Of a stretch of DNA of 64,000 nt, positions 1 to 11,445 are shown one piece after another. The position numbers were made by a program, and so were the translations under genes. This DNA comes from Calycina herbarum. Taxonomy: Eukaryota; Ascomycota; Leotiomycetes; Helotiales; Pezizellaceae. Location of the stretch: positions 1-64,000 of the forward strand of contig LLEY01000240.1 in NCBI GenBank assembly GCA_001414485.1. Direction: 5' to 3'. The notes below the pieces were generated by a model. It was not told the origin of the DNA. It saw nothing but the letters and a program-made list of their open reading frames with translations, and searched no databases. The first letter of the stretch is position 1. The number at the start of each line of letters is the position of its first letter.

Positions 1-2549
1 ATTACAGGGGTATTTTTAAGCGAATCGCTAAGTAAAATCATATAGCGTCTGAAACTTAGAATTCTAAATATATATATAGTAATGAAATCAAAGTTTTAAT
101 TTTAAAACTTTTGATTAATAGTTCGTAGAGATATTAAAATGTCAAAATCGCGATTTTAGGTGTGTTTTCAGTTGGCCGGTTCGCTTGTTTAGCCGGTTCG
201 CTATACATGCACGTTATTTAAATTAGATAAATATCTAGTATTTTATACTCTAATAAACTATACAACTTTATTTTATTAACTTAATTCTTTTATATACTTA
301 GAAATAATAAACTCTAATAGTTAAATTTACTAGACTCGCTACTTTATGCTTAATCTTAGAAATAGTAGAACCTTACTTCAAATTAATTTAAGTATTGAGA
401 AGTGACATATTTTAATAGGTAAAATGGCTAGACTTACTACTTATTACTCTAAGACTGAAAAATCGAATCGAATTACTCTGATTCGATTTGCTTTGCGAAC
501 CAAGTAAAACTATTTAGTAAACAAAGCGTAATTCGTGACTTGATTCCCGAATTAAGGCTTAGTACTTCCGAATTGAATCTCTATATATGAAAAGGGTCGA
601 TTCACGAATACGCCTATGGAGATGTACTCAGGAACTAAGTCTCTTGTATATGCTTATTCCTCTTCTCTATTAACAAATAGCATTTATACATCGTAACCGT
701 TCGTATAACTTGGTAGTCTTGGCGTAGGAACTTATATTCGCCCCCGCTCGCTTCCATGGTAAATTTGATAACAAATGAAAAGTGACATTCGGGTCAGGAT
801 GGAATTCACGAAGTTGGGAATTTTCTAAGGCTGAGGCTTTGGTGTTGCACTTGCTTCACATCTGTTGATATACTATTGATGTTAATGATATATGTCTGGC
901 TACCTACGTGCGAACGCCCAAATACACTTATCTGGCATTAATAACGGCTACTCTTCGTTCATCTGCTCCGGCAAATTAATTCCGCATATCCCTTCGCTTA
1001 ACTTTAGTATACCACTAGTTGCTTTGGCGGCATTGCAGCGGCGATATGAAGTAGTGAAGTTATACAATATACAATTCACTTAAAAGGGGAGCTAAACTTC
1101 GATTTGGTTTGGATTGAATTGATTCAGTATCCACATGAATCAAGTTATACATACGTAGCTCTATTCCTGAATATAACTGGCCATCACTATAATTGGCAAA
1201 TAAAGCCTGTATACTTCCATGTACTCAATTCTAAGTTAACGAAACTAGACGGCTGGTTCGACAGGAGAGAAAATAGCTACATAATCGAAACTCTAATTCA
1301 ATAGTTCCACTATTCAATAATGTTCTAATTTGAAACTCAATTCTTCTCCAGCTCCGATGATATTTCTCTTTCCATTTCATAGTCTCAAGACCGTATGCTT
1401 CATCAAAATGAAGCATACAAATCATCATTCTAGGACTAGACAAACCAAAGCGTTCTACTACGATCCTTCCTCGTAAGTCTTGTCATTTCGTTCAATCATT
1501 CCAACATTTCAAAGTAATCCAGCCGAATGATGAGACTTACTAGAAGACTTCCGACAATGAATATTGATTATTTCTTCTTATCGTCTTAAATTCCGGGAAA
1601 TAGATTTAATTATCCCAATCCCACATAACAACAAATTAAAAGCACTTACCCTCATACTTCACTCCATGCATTTAGTCATCTCATCTCATCTCATCATACT
1701 CGTTAAATCAACTTAAATATCCTAAAATAAGCGATTTTGAGTGAACGCAATTAGACGGCTAGTTCAAAATCTGGTGAGAATCCAGTCAGCTGGCTACATA
1801 TTTGCAACTCCATTTCGATAGTTTTGCTATTGAATTCAATCTTGTCGTTTTGCTCTCTGGGTAGTCTTGGTCATGCTGAGGTTGAGAAGAGTCACATGAT
1901 ATCACGTGTGGGGGACATTTTCGAATTGAATGGCTTCAAGGATTTAGAAAGCCTTGTTCGGTAGAAGATCTCTTCATTCTGTATTTTTCTGGTCCGTTTT
2001 CGCTTGTTTTCTTGTTGTCGGGTGTTTCAAATGATTTCAAAGTTGCTGATTAGGATTCAGCCCGTTGGAATTCCGAAGTTCGCGCCTTTTTTATGTGTAT
2101 ATCTCCTGTCAAATATTTGCTTCTGGGGGAACCGAGTAGGTACCTAGAATTGTTTCCGGTGTCAGTTCTTGAAAAAGCCATTGTAACTGGTTGCCATGAT
2201 GTTTCACCATCAAAGCTCGCAAGACACACAGACACATGCCCTTCAGCTGTCACATCTCCCAGTTATCTGTCAAGATTGAGTGTCTTTTTCTTTGAATTCC
2301 GTTCGAATAAACATATTTCGTCTTTCAGGTTGGGGTTTTCTGAAGAAGTCAAGTCACGTTCATCGAGTACCTATCCGGTTAAAGTGTACACCTTTAGCCG
2401 GAACCCCTGAAACCCCCTGTATCTCATTTCAGCGTCATCGACAGCTTCCACGACGCGACACGCGAATTGGCAACATCGTCGCCGGCAAAATCCTACTGCC
2501 AATTCCACATTCTGTGCCATGATACTACCTCTTGGATTCGGCAGCTAGT
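1..2549. other. AT-rich gene-free flank
   Basis: No convincing gene is visible. Roughly the first 1.8 kb is strongly AT-rich and has only short chance reading frames, which is the look of old repeat DNA eroded by C-to-T mutation, although no repeat family can be named. A short direct duplication (GCCGGTTCGCT, twice) lies near 175-201 and a small CATCT-type microsatellite near 1676-1695. Composition becomes mixed from about 1.85 kb, which is presumably the upstream region and 5' leader of the acyltransferase gene. Confidence 0.55.
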
Positions 2550-4010
2550 ATGTCAACCGCCGGCGGTCTTTTAGGCGCCGAAGAGGAGAAACTCAAGGAA
2601 CACGAAGAGCGGAATCGTGACCTTGAGAACGGCTCAGACCTCAACACCACTACACCCCCAAAACATTCTTTCGGAAATTCAAATGTTTCTTCCGCCTTGG
2701 AAATCCTTCTCTGTTTTCCTCCTCCGGACTCACTCCGGATAACATCGACATCATGGCTCGACGGAGTTCGTGGCGTTGCAGCGCTGGCAGTGTATATCTT
2801 CCATGCAATGGCAATTTGGGCAATTATCGTTCCAGCATGGCATGCGGATGAGATGCAAAATTCAGTTTTTCAAATGCCATTGATACGAACATTTTTTGTA
2901 TCGGGAGGAAGTGCTGTATCGGTCTTCTTCACACTTTCCGGATATGTACTTACTCATAAATCACTTCGATGGATACGAAAAGGCTCAACTCACCTGGTGT
3001 ACTCCGCTGTTGCATCATCTGCTTTCCGAAGAGGATTTCGATTGTTCATACCACCTATTATTCTTACCTTTTGCGAGATGATTGCGACTCGATTTGGTTT
3101 CTTTCCGCCCTTGAGCTTTGGCTTCGTTATAGAACCTTCCTTTTCGGGGCAATTCTTGGACTGGCTATGGGAAACGAACAAATTCGTCAATCCATATTTC
3201 AACGCCAAACAAGCAATACTGGGTTCCGTCGTCGATCATCCGAGATACGATGCAGTCATATGGACCATTCCTATAGAATACTATGGCTCGGTGGTGTGCT
3301 ACCTTCTACTACTTGTCTTAGTATATATCCCAAGCAATGCTGCGAGAATTACTCTCCTCTCGGTATTCGCAATATCATGCATGGCAATAGGAAGTTGGAA
3401 CCTCTTCTGCTTCACATCTGGAATCCTAATCGCAAACCTCAACCTCTCCCAAGACGAAAACGACAACCCACCTCCATCCCCCAAGAAATCCAAAATCTAT
3501 CTCGCACTTTTCATAGCCGCCTTCTACATCGCCGGTCTCCCAACGATGGGAACCCCAGAAACCCACACCAACCCAATGCCAGGCTTCGAAACCCTCCGTC
3601 TACTAACCCCAAAGAAAATCCACCTGTTAGACCTCTCCCGCTTCTGGTGGTCCATCTCAGGCGTTTCCATCCTCCTTTCCATCTCCCAACTTCCTCGGCT
3701 GAAAAGGATTTTCGAAAGTCCTCTCTGTCAGTATTTCGGGAAAATATCATTTGCTCTTTACTTGATTCATGAATTCTGTATTATACTCTTTGGATTGGGG
3801 CTTCAGAGGACGTTTTGTTGGATTGCGGGGGTAGAACCGAAGGCTGGAGGTGTGGTGCATTGGGTTGTTTGTCTTGTTTGGTTTGTGGTTTTTACGGGGG
3901 TGGTTTTTGGGATTTCGGGTCAGGTGGAGAGGTGGGTTGATCGACCAAGTGTGCAGTTTTCGAAGTGGTTTGAGGGGAGGTGTAGGAGGTGGTATTTTGG
4001 TGGGCGGTAG
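2550..4010 (+). CDS. Membrane acyltransferase, acyltransferase-3 (OafA-like) family
   Basis: Single-exon gene of 486 residues. The start is the first ATG in this frame; the open frame runs a few codons further upstream without an ATG. After a polar, charged N-terminus of about 60 residues comes the family signature SWLDGVRGVAALAVYIFHAM, with the conserved Arg at 74 and His at 85 in the first membrane helix. Further hydrophobic helices follow, with a hydrophilic loop near 295-310, and the protein ends in a short basic tail. Fungal members are integral membrane proteins that move acyl groups onto sugars, sterols or small metabolites; the substrate cannot be told from sequence. The gene stands alone with no biosynthetic partner next to it. 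Family assignment is firm and specificity is unknown. Confidence 0.9.
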   Translation: MSTAGGLLGAEEEKLKEHEERNRDLENGSDLNTTTPPKHSFGNSNVSSALEILLCFPPPDSLRITSTSWLDGVRGVAALAVYIFHAMAIWAIIVPAWHADEMQNSVFQMPLIRTFFVSGGSAVSVFFTLSGYVLTHKSLRWIRKGSTHLVYSAVASSAFRRGFRLFIPPIILTFCEMIATRFGFFPPLSFGFVIEPSFSGQFLDWLWETNKFVNPYFNAKQAILGSVVDHPRYDAVIWTIPIEYYGSVVCYLLLLVLVYIPSNAARITLLSVFAISCMAIGSWNLFCFTSGILIANLNLSQDENDNPPPSPKKSKIYLALFIAAFYIAGLPTMGTPETHTNPMPGFETLRLLTPKKIHLLDLSRFWWSISGVSILLSISQLPRLKRIFESPLCQYFGKISFALYLIHEFCIILFGLGLQRTFCWIAGVEPKAGGVVHWVVCLVWFVVFTGVVFGISGQVERWVDRPSVQFSKWFEGRCRRWYFGGR

Positions 4011-5168
4011 ATGGGCGGTAGATGGGGAGTTGAATGATAAATGGTTTTTTCCCCGGGATATATTGGGTTAGACAGCTACCGATATTCTATAGGGATAATT
4101 TAGGAAGAATGCCTCTTTTGTTTGAATAGAAAACCAAATTGGTGTTAGGGATACTCATGTAACGTATTGTGAGATTATATCGAGTATTTAAGAATCCTGA
4201 GCTTTACTCTGCGTGCATCCCCTCTTCCTCCTGCCCCAGGAACTCTTGGACAATTTAAAGCATTGTATGAAAACGTTTAGAATGATTAAGAAATCAATTT
4301 CCCAATTCTTCTAGACCTCCTCAGACATATAGTTGTCCTAGACCCTTTCGCACCATTTTTGTTATATCGGGTGTACTCAGTGGAAAGCTTGTCTCTCCTG
4401 CTCTTCAGGGAGGAAATGAAGGACTGAATGAAGTGTAGATTTTTTTGATATTAGAAATCTTCGTGTTCTTTGTGTGAATAGCATGCAAGGGTCACTACAC
4501 TTGGGGATTATTCTTAGGGCTGAGTTGGTAGCCTAGGAATAGCCAAACTTTAATATTTTTACTGAAACTCAACCACTAGTCGGATTTTTCAAACTTCTTT
4601 GCTTTTGCAAGGCAAACATTTTTTTTTTGGAAGGGGGTTTGATAAAGGCAACTTCCAAAGGAGCAAGATTTGTTTGAGCAAACTGGCAACTCTCAATGAA
4701 GGATTCATAGTTTGTTCTACTCTAGGTAGGTATAAGCGGAGGTTTGAAAACTTCATGTGAAGTTGATAAGGATAAAATGGCGGTGGTATTATACTTCAAA
4801 GTGAGAGAAAATATAGACACTTTATTAAAGCCTCTGCAAAATGACACCAGTGTTTTGTTGAGGGAGAGGGCACCCACTGACGCGATTTCTTTCCCCATTT
4901 TACAACAGGCAGAGACAGGTTTCTTGGGATTTGATCTTCAATGGCAACTGGTCTCTATAGTCACTATAGTCTTCGCTGCATATTGGTAGTGAACAGGGGT
5001 CAGTCTCGCGCAGTAACGCTAGTCTAGTGCTAGTGTAGACAATCTGGAAGCCTTGGCATTTGCCTTCGCGCGTGCTAGCTTTCACCTTCACCTTCACCGA
5101 ACTTTGACCAAAACAAATCTTTGGTTTCCCAGATTGATCTTCATCAACCGAACGATCCACGACACAAA
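4011..5168. other. Intergenic, no gene seen
   Basis: Spacer between the acyltransferase and the first BTB gene. It holds only short frames without family features, a T-rich run near 4619, and a leader region before 5169. No repeat or RNA gene was recognised. Confidence 0.5.
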
Positions 5169-6010
5169 ATGCCAATTCTCACAGCGATAGCATCGTAAGT
5201 TCTAGTCCATGAACCCTCCCCTCATTCACTAAACCTCTAACGCAATTTAGATTACACAATGATTCAACTTACGCCGATCTTGAGATCCGTTGTAACGGCC
5301 AAAGCTTCAAAGTTCATCGAGCAATCGTCTGCCGACAAGTAAAGTTCTTTGAAAGCTGCGTGAAATACGATTTCCAGGTAAACACGTCCTCAACCCCAAG
5401 AACCACGCGAAAGTGCTTCAAGTATACTAACTTATCACAGGAAGCCCAAACAGGAATCATTACACTTGACGACGATCCCCCAGAGATCCTTGACCTCCTC
5501 CTCACCTACCTCTACACCTCGGATTATGCAGTCCTTGAGACCGCCAGAGGCGCCTCCCGATACTCCGACTGCAACATCAACCTTCTAATCCATGCTCAAG
5601 TCCACGCTCTTGCAGACAAATACCTCGTCACCGAACTTGTCGACCGCTCCGTCACTAAATTCAAAAATGCCCTTGAAGAAGAATATCTGTTTACGCCAGG
5701 CCTCTCCCAATTCACAGAAGTTCTTTGTGTTGTTTTCAAAGCAGGACAGAACAACGAGGCTCTGAGAAAACTCTGTCTCCGATTCGCCACGAAACATTAC
5801 AAGGAACTAATTAAGCACTGGGAATTCCAGGTGTTCTGTCAAGAGAACGGGGATGTTGCTTTTGAGATTTTGAAGGCGCTCGCGGGGGGCTGGGGGAGAA
5901 CCGAGGACACAAGTTGTCCGATGTGTGGAGGGAATGTTATGGCTTCGAGTCGTGGAACATATCATTGTGGGGTGTGCCGTAAAAGCTGGGCGAGGAATAT
6001 CAGAACCTAG
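5169..6010 (+). CDS. BTB/POZ domain protein with C-terminal zinc-ribbon-like motif
   Basis: Three exons (5169-5194, 5251-5377, 5441-6010) give 240 residues. Introns have GTAAGT and GTAAAC donors; the second has a textbook TACTAAC branch site. Residues about 14-85 form a BTB domain of the fungal type, with the motif FKVHRAIVCRQVKFF followed by the acidic strand and LTYLYTSDY. The rest is the helical region usual in this family (HALADKYLV and after). The end carries Cys210, Cys213, Cys227 and Cys230 in a Cx2C-x13-Cx2C arrangement, which suggests a bound zinc; this is absent from the paralogue at 8617-9516. BTB proteins dimerise and often serve as Cul3 adaptors, but no partner domain shows that here. 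Exon 2 is exactly 127 nt, as in the paralogue, so the two are a local duplication. Confidence 0.9.
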
Positions 6011-6683
6011 TAGGCCAAACGACTTAAAAATGTGACAATCTTCTTCATTGAGGTCGACGCATAATTGGGAACGGTGGTGGAGAGAGAAGTTTGAGAGCTT
6101 GCGAAAAAAGCGGAACTTCATAACATTGCGATGTCTAGAAAGCTTTCTCAGCCTAGTGAATTGATTCATTGCACCTGTACTTTTCTTAAGCTTGTGATAC
6201 AATACTTGAATTGAATCAAGACTTTAATGATTGACCGAAAACCCTTGAGAGCCTTAAATTGACAGGATCAACCCTATTTCTAAAAGTCGAGAAGCGTTTC
6301 TAATCTAAAAAAGGAAGTGTCAAAAGACCAACACCAGTTTCGTTATCCCACATGGAGCGTGCAGGCTAAATTTGTACTGCCTCGCGGTGGTCATTAGTAG
6401 CGGCTGTAAATAATACACCGTTGGCTGTTAGAACCATTACACTTTGGGGTTTGGCTGGTTAAAAAGACCTTAAATAATAGTCCTAAATTATTCTAAGTGT
6501 TTGGAACAATTTACATCATGCCCAATGTGCACAGCCTCCAACGACCTCCAGTACTCCCACAGATAAGTACCAAGGTAATTTCTTTTTTCATGCATGTTCA
6601 AGTATTGCCCAATATTTCACATTCTCTCATAAGAACTTCCTTGCAACAGCGCATGATTACAGGCTTTCATTGCCCCGAATCCA
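6011..6683. other. Intergenic, no gene seen
   Basis: Spacer of about 670 bp between the BTB gene and the HET relic. No reading frame with family features. A leader for the HET gene may lie at its right end. Confidence 0.45.
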
Positions 6684-7250
6684 ATGGGGCCCTTCAACTA
6701 CCCCCCTTTGAAACCCGACCAAGATTCAGTCAGGCTCCTGCGGGAACTGCACTCGGCCGACTCGGACCCCATCGAATGCAAGATTTACACGTTCGCATCC
6801 AAAAAAGCGCCTAACTACGTAGCCGTCTCATACTCCCGGGGCCAATCGACGCAAGAGACCCCAATCTCACTAAAGGACGCACAGTTCCCAGTCAGAAATA
6901 ACGTCCATGAGCTACTGCACGAAGTTCGAAGTTCGAAGAGACGAAAAGCTCAATGGCGGTTTCTCTGGATTGATGCAATTTGTATCAACCAAAAATATAT
7001 CAAGGAGCGGAACTATCAGGTCGGGATGAGGAACGTAGACCCTTGAAGCTGATGACGCGATAACCCACAGCGCGAAAGAAAAAAATAGAGAAGAGCCTTT
7101 GCAAGGTCAGACATGGTGAACGGGGATTCCAAGTCAAAGAAAGAGAGAAAGGTAATTCTGGATTTCTGTGGAAACACTTATTGGGATAGAAAATGGATTA
7201 TCCAGGAACTCGTGATCGCGAGAGATATTGTGTTCGCTGCGGTTTCATAC
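6684..7250 (+). pseudogene. Broken HET-domain (heterokaryon incompatibility) gene
   Basis: Residues from the ATG at 6684 follow the start of a HET domain: FNYPPLKPDQDSVRLL, then NYVAVSYSRGQ (normally SYxWG), a conserved stretch ending in LWIDAICINQ, and an ER..QV motif. The frame then runs into a TGA at 7044-7046, followed by A-rich sequence with no HET features. A later block near 7178-7228 reads WDRKWIIQELVIARDI, which is the second conserved HET motif. The remainder of the domain and the usual long C-terminal region are missing. HET proteins trigger cell death on fusion of unlike hyphae; this copy cannot make a full domain. I infer a decayed gene and cannot find introns that restore it. 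Confidence 0.75.
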
Positions 7251-8616
7251 CACATTTGCATCCCGTTATGAGTGTGGAGGATAGTGTGACGAGAAGGGCC
7301 TGGCATGCAAATGTGTCAGATACTGAAAATGCAAAGACTTGCTCGAGACAGAACTGGGTAGCAAAAGCATCTCAACCCACATAGGGCCCTCTGAAGCAGA
7401 AGTCATCGACGTGTCGCACGCTTTGGGAATACCTTTTTCGGTACGAATATCTGACCTGTACTGCTGCTTGGCAAAGTAGAGGATGAATATGCGAGAGAGT
7501 GTGAGAGGAGAGAAACCAGAGAGCGAAGAAAGGACTGGCAAGGTAACCAATGAAGGAAAAGCCAGCGATAGAACCAAGTGAGGCTAGTTCAAGAACTATG
7601 AAGACAGTTTATGACTTGGGAATATGACGCGACAAATTCTAAAGTAATATCGAACCCGAGGGAATTGTTACAAACTAATGCACTTGCGCAGTTTGGTGGT
7701 CAGCCCTCAGGAAATTTTGTTTGTCAAGTAGTAATGGTCGGCGAAGATAGTGATTGGAAATGCAACGGCGACGACTGTGCAAGAACGGAAACCAAAAAAA
7801 TCAGAAGGCAAGAGCGAAACGAAAGACCAGCAAGGAACAAATACAGAGCAAAGAAGGATCGGGCTATTGGAAAACAGTCGGCGAAGAACAAACTGGACGA
7901 GGATGCTCCAGGTTACAAGACCAATAAGCCCAGCCCGTTGCACACTTCCACGCCAAAAGCGAAGCCCAATGGAAATGTCTAGAAAATGGCGTCTCCCTAC
8001 AACCACCAGACGGATAAAATCCAGCCAAAATCTATTGTACACAAAGATGTCTGAGAAGATGGAAATCTATGGAGAACAACAATGTCGAGGAAAGATCATC
8101 TAACAACTTTTCTCTTGCTCTCCCTTTGCTTTCAGAGAGACGGGGTCCAATCAGTCTCAGGAACTCAGTAATCTCGAAAACCACTGAAGGAACTCACATA
8201 TGGTTGTGACGCTGGTTGAGTTTGGGGGATGTGCGATCGCGATGAGTGGTTTTGTTAATGGAGAAGAAACGGTGTAGAGTTTTTGTTGGGGTTGGAGAGA
8301 GGAAGAAAAAAAGGTCGCGCGGGGAAAGGTGAGGGTTGATCGTTCCTTCTTTAGAAATGCGGCTACACTTGCTCACGATGCGATCGCGCACCTGGTAATT
8401 AACAAGGAGGTACAGAACGATCTTGGTATTCAACCATACCACGGGTAAAAACAAAACAGATCAATAGAAATGGAATCTCGCTTGGGCTGTTATCACAGTC
8501 TCCCGGGAGCCTAAAGCCCAATCATGTAGCCATCCACTCTCTCCCCATAGAGTATATTCTCCAGCCATAGGTATTGAAATCGCAACGAAAATTTTCAATT
8601 CTGGCCCACCAGACTC
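7251..8616. other. Degenerate spacer after HET relic
   Basis: No supported gene. A 123-codon frame at 7611-7982 is Lys/Arg/Gln-rich and has no family features; the composition looks like low-complexity A-rich DNA. The stretch may include unrecognisable remains of the HET gene's 3' part. Confidence 0.4.
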
Positions 8617-9516
8617 TTACCATCTTGCAAGGTCTGCTCTTCCAGCTCCGGACAAGCGGGGGCGTTTATTGAATACTAGACGTGGTCCCCCAGCCATTTT
8701 TACCGTTGCCGCAGCTTGTTCCAGCATCGACGCCGGCACACTCATCTGCTCCAGGATCTCGAGACAGACATCTCCATTTGCCTTCAAAAAGTCCCGAAAT
8801 TCCCTTCTGTCACGTAGTGAGCGATACCATTTGCAAACAAATGATACGCATGGATCTCTGAGTGCTCTGTCGTTTTCAGGCGAGCCTTGAAATACAGCTT
8901 TTAGGACGGAGGTGAAGATACATAGCTCTTTTTCACCTGCTTCCGATATTGCGAGCTGGGATTTATTCTTCGCTAGATTTCGAAGATTTTCAACCAAGTA
9001 TTTGTCTGCGATTGTGTAGATATAAGAATGCACAAGCAACTCGGAGCTGTCAAAATCGATTGGTGGCTCTGGAGTCCCGGATCCGGAGTCTGCTTAAGAT
9101 GGCAAAGGTAGACTTAGATTAAGCTCTTCTGAAGAATGTGCTGTGACAACTCCTACTTTCACTTTGTAATCCTCCGTATAGAGAAAATCAATGAAATGCT
9201 TCACGATTTTGGGGTCATCCTCCTCCAGTTCAATCAATCCAGTGTGACTTTCCTGTTAACGATTAAATTTATTAGCAAACAGCTGAGGTCCGGTTTCTGT
9301 CCAATGAAAATTCGCTCACCTGAAAATTCCCATCAACACAAGCCGCGAAAAAGTCTACCTGTTTGCAAACAATCGCTTTGTGGACCTTGAATACCATTCC
9401 CTGACAATGTATTTCGAGGTCGGTATATTTATCATCGCTTCGTAATCTGATTGAATTCGTATTGGATCACAGAGATTTGTGGATTCGAAGAGGGTGATTA
9501 CTCACGAAGATATCAT
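8617..9516 (-). CDS. BTB/POZ domain protein, paralogue with in-frame stop (possible pseudogene)
   Basis: Exons on the minus strand: 9506-9516 (ATG and 11 nt), 9320-9446 (127 nt) and from 9252 down to the stop at 8617. Exon 2 carries the BTB core KYTDLEIHCQ and FKVHKAIVCKQVDFF; exon 3 continues with GLIELEEDDPKIVKHF and later HSYIYTIADKYLVENL. Intron positions and the 127 nt exon match the gene at 5169-6010, so this is a diverged inverted duplicate. A TAA at 9094-9096 lies in frame in the variable linker between the conserved blocks. A 90 nt intron at 9067-9156 (GT...AG, frame-preserving) would skip it and leave 227 residues, close to the paralogue's 240. Otherwise it is a nonsense allele. There is no Cys-rich tail. 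BTB identity is firm; gene status is uncertain. Confidence 0.75.
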
Positions 9517-10719
9517 TGGAAGCAAACCCTTGGGGTCGTTGTATCTAGAGCGGAGAGGTTGGGATTCCCGGGGGTTCTCGATCTCATCTGCTGGTACGCC
9601 GTTCTAGTTGTGGGTTAGACTTGTTTGCATTGCTGTTATGGAATACTCCGTTGGGGCAACTCACTGATTTTTCCATCTTGATCCAACTGCATATTCCTCG
9701 TATCAAGGCGAGCTGATAAGGGAATGCGAGAGAGGTAATAGTTGGAAAACGAACCACAAGTAAAAAGAAGCTCTAGCTGCTGATATTGATATAGCATTGA
9801 CGGCTGTGTGATAATGACAGTCCTCAATTGATGATAGTGGCAGTCCTCCATTGATGATATGTGTAGCAACTGAGTTGCTGTTTGGTGATGTTGGTAGAAG
9901 GCGGGGTTGTAAGATATTGAACCAATCAAACTAGTTTCAGGAGCACAACTGTGTAACCCGAAGTTTCTCCTGACTGAATACACCCCGGCATCCATCCGCT
10001 CGAGTTCCGCTCAGCTCTTGCGTTGATCATATCAACTCAAACGAAAATCATTTTTTCAGTCCAGCGTCTGGGTACTGGTACGATATCATACCTCGGATTA
10101 ATGAAATGGATGTCTTACAATTTAAGGTAGCCCACTCGCCTCATTGTATGACAAGTGTATCCTGGTTACCGGGACACCACATAGCAATTTGCGAAAGTAG
10201 TTACCCAACTAGAGTTACATGTTACACATACTCAAAACAAAACATACATACCGTGTTACCGTGCAGATATTGGAGTTACGTAGTGCCGGACACCTATACA
10301 AGGCCGCCAAATGGAAATAAAATATAAATGAATGGGTAAACAATCGCTACGAGAAACTAGTTTTCCGCAAGTTTCCAATGAGCGTTCCAGATAATAGTGG
10401 AAAAGGAAGAAGTGTTTGTTATGAGCACATACTAAATAAACATTGTTCACGATTTTCGAGTAACGAGTAATCAAATTATGCAATAGAGTCACACAAATTT
10501 GTACTTGCTTTCCCTGGGGCGCCTCTTGTGTTTCTGTGCGTAACATCAAAATATCATGAGAATTGATCATCACCGCTTCTCCATGTAACCTACCTACAAC
10601 TTCTCAGGTTCGGCTACCTTCACCTTTTCGTACTATACCTGTATATAAAGAGCCTCAAGTCCTCTGGATCTTCCTAGAGCAACAAAGCGGGATTTTTGCA
10701 CACTCCTACAAACATAATC
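9517..10719. other. Intergenic, no gene seen apart from promoter elements
   Basis: Spacer of 1.2 kb between the divergent BTB and O-methyltransferase genes. A 119-codon minus-strand frame at 9636-9995 shows no family features and was not called. The right end holds the TATA element of the methyltransferase gene. Confidence 0.45.
10642..10649 (+). promoter_or_regulatory. TATA box of the O-methyltransferase gene
   Basis: TATATAAA lies 71 bp before the ATG at 10720, inside a short CT-rich upstream region. Position and sequence fit a core promoter; no transcript start is known. Confidence 0.5.
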
Positions 10720-11445
10720 ATGGCCACACCGTCACCAGCAACTCAGTTCCATACCCCCTTACAATCTCGAACGCTAACGGAAGTGGACTCCCAAATATGC
10801 GCCTCCCTCCTCCACCGAGACGAAAGCCTCTCCTCAACCCTCCTTGCCAATGAGGCATCCAAATTATGGCCTATAGATGTAGCCCCCAACCAAGGAAAAC
10901 TTCTCTATCTCCTCGCCAAAATGAATCGCTGCAGGAGAATTCTCGAAATCGGCACTTTGGGGGGTTACTCCGCAATCTGGCTCGCTAGAGCACTTCCTCC
11001 TTCCCCCTCATCTAAGGTCATAACTCTGGAAATTAACGAGAACTGCGCCAATATTGCTCGCCAAAACATCGCCAATGCGGGGTTGGAGAATGTGGTAGAG
11101 GTTAAACTGGGTCCTGCGTTGCAAACTTTGGAGAAAATGGCCAGCTCGTCTACATTGGAGAAGTTCGACTTGGTCTTTATCGATGCAGATAAGAAAAACA
11201 ATCCTGATTACGTTCGGTGGGCGCTGGAGCTTAGCAATGTGGGAACGGTAATTGTGATTGATAATGTTGTACGGAAGGGCGTCCCTGTGGAGTTGGAGGG
11301 AAGTGCTGAGGAGGATGAGGCACTTGTAGAAATGAGAGAGTTGTTTGAGATGATGAAGGGGGAGAGGAGGTTGGATTGTACAGCTGTCCAGACAGTGGGG
11401 AGTAAGGGATGGGATGGGTTTGCTCTCGCTTTAGTTGTTGATTAA
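10720..11445 (+). CDS. SAM-dependent O-methyltransferase, CCoAOMT-like
   Basis: Single exon of 241 residues, starting at the first ATG in the frame. It matches the small class-I methyltransferases of the caffeoyl-CoA / catechol O-methyltransferase type (Methyltransf_3). Residues 74-82 form the SAM loop ILEIGTLGG, followed by an acidic strand (VITLEINEN). Residues 153-160 (FIDADKKN) give the metal-binding and catalytic aspartates, and 178-188 (VIVIDNVVRKG) the next metal/substrate region. Such enzymes methylate vicinal hydroxyls of aromatics using Mg2+. The protein should be cytosolic: no signal or membrane segment is seen. It faces the MDR gene tail to tail with only 265 bp between stops. The true acceptor is unknown. 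Confidence 0.9.
   Translation: MATPSPATQFHTPLQSRTLTEVDSQICASLLHRDESLSSTLLANEASKLWPIDVAPNQGKLLYLLAKMNRCRRILEIGTLGGYSAIWLARALPPSPSSKVITLEINENCANIARQNIANAGLENVVEVKLGPALQTLEKMASSSTLEKFDLVFIDADKKNNPDYVRWALELSNVGTVIVIDNVVRKGVPVELEGSAEEDEALVEMRELFEMMKGERRLDCTAVQTVGSKGWDGFALALVVD

Noticed and set aside
7611..7982. Basic 123-codon frame after the HET relic
   Set aside because: Low-complexity Lys/Arg/Gln composition from A-rich DNA, with no family marks.
9636..9995. 119-codon minus-strand frame upstream of the second BTB gene
   Set aside because: It has no domain and no splice signals connecting it to the BTB start at 9516.
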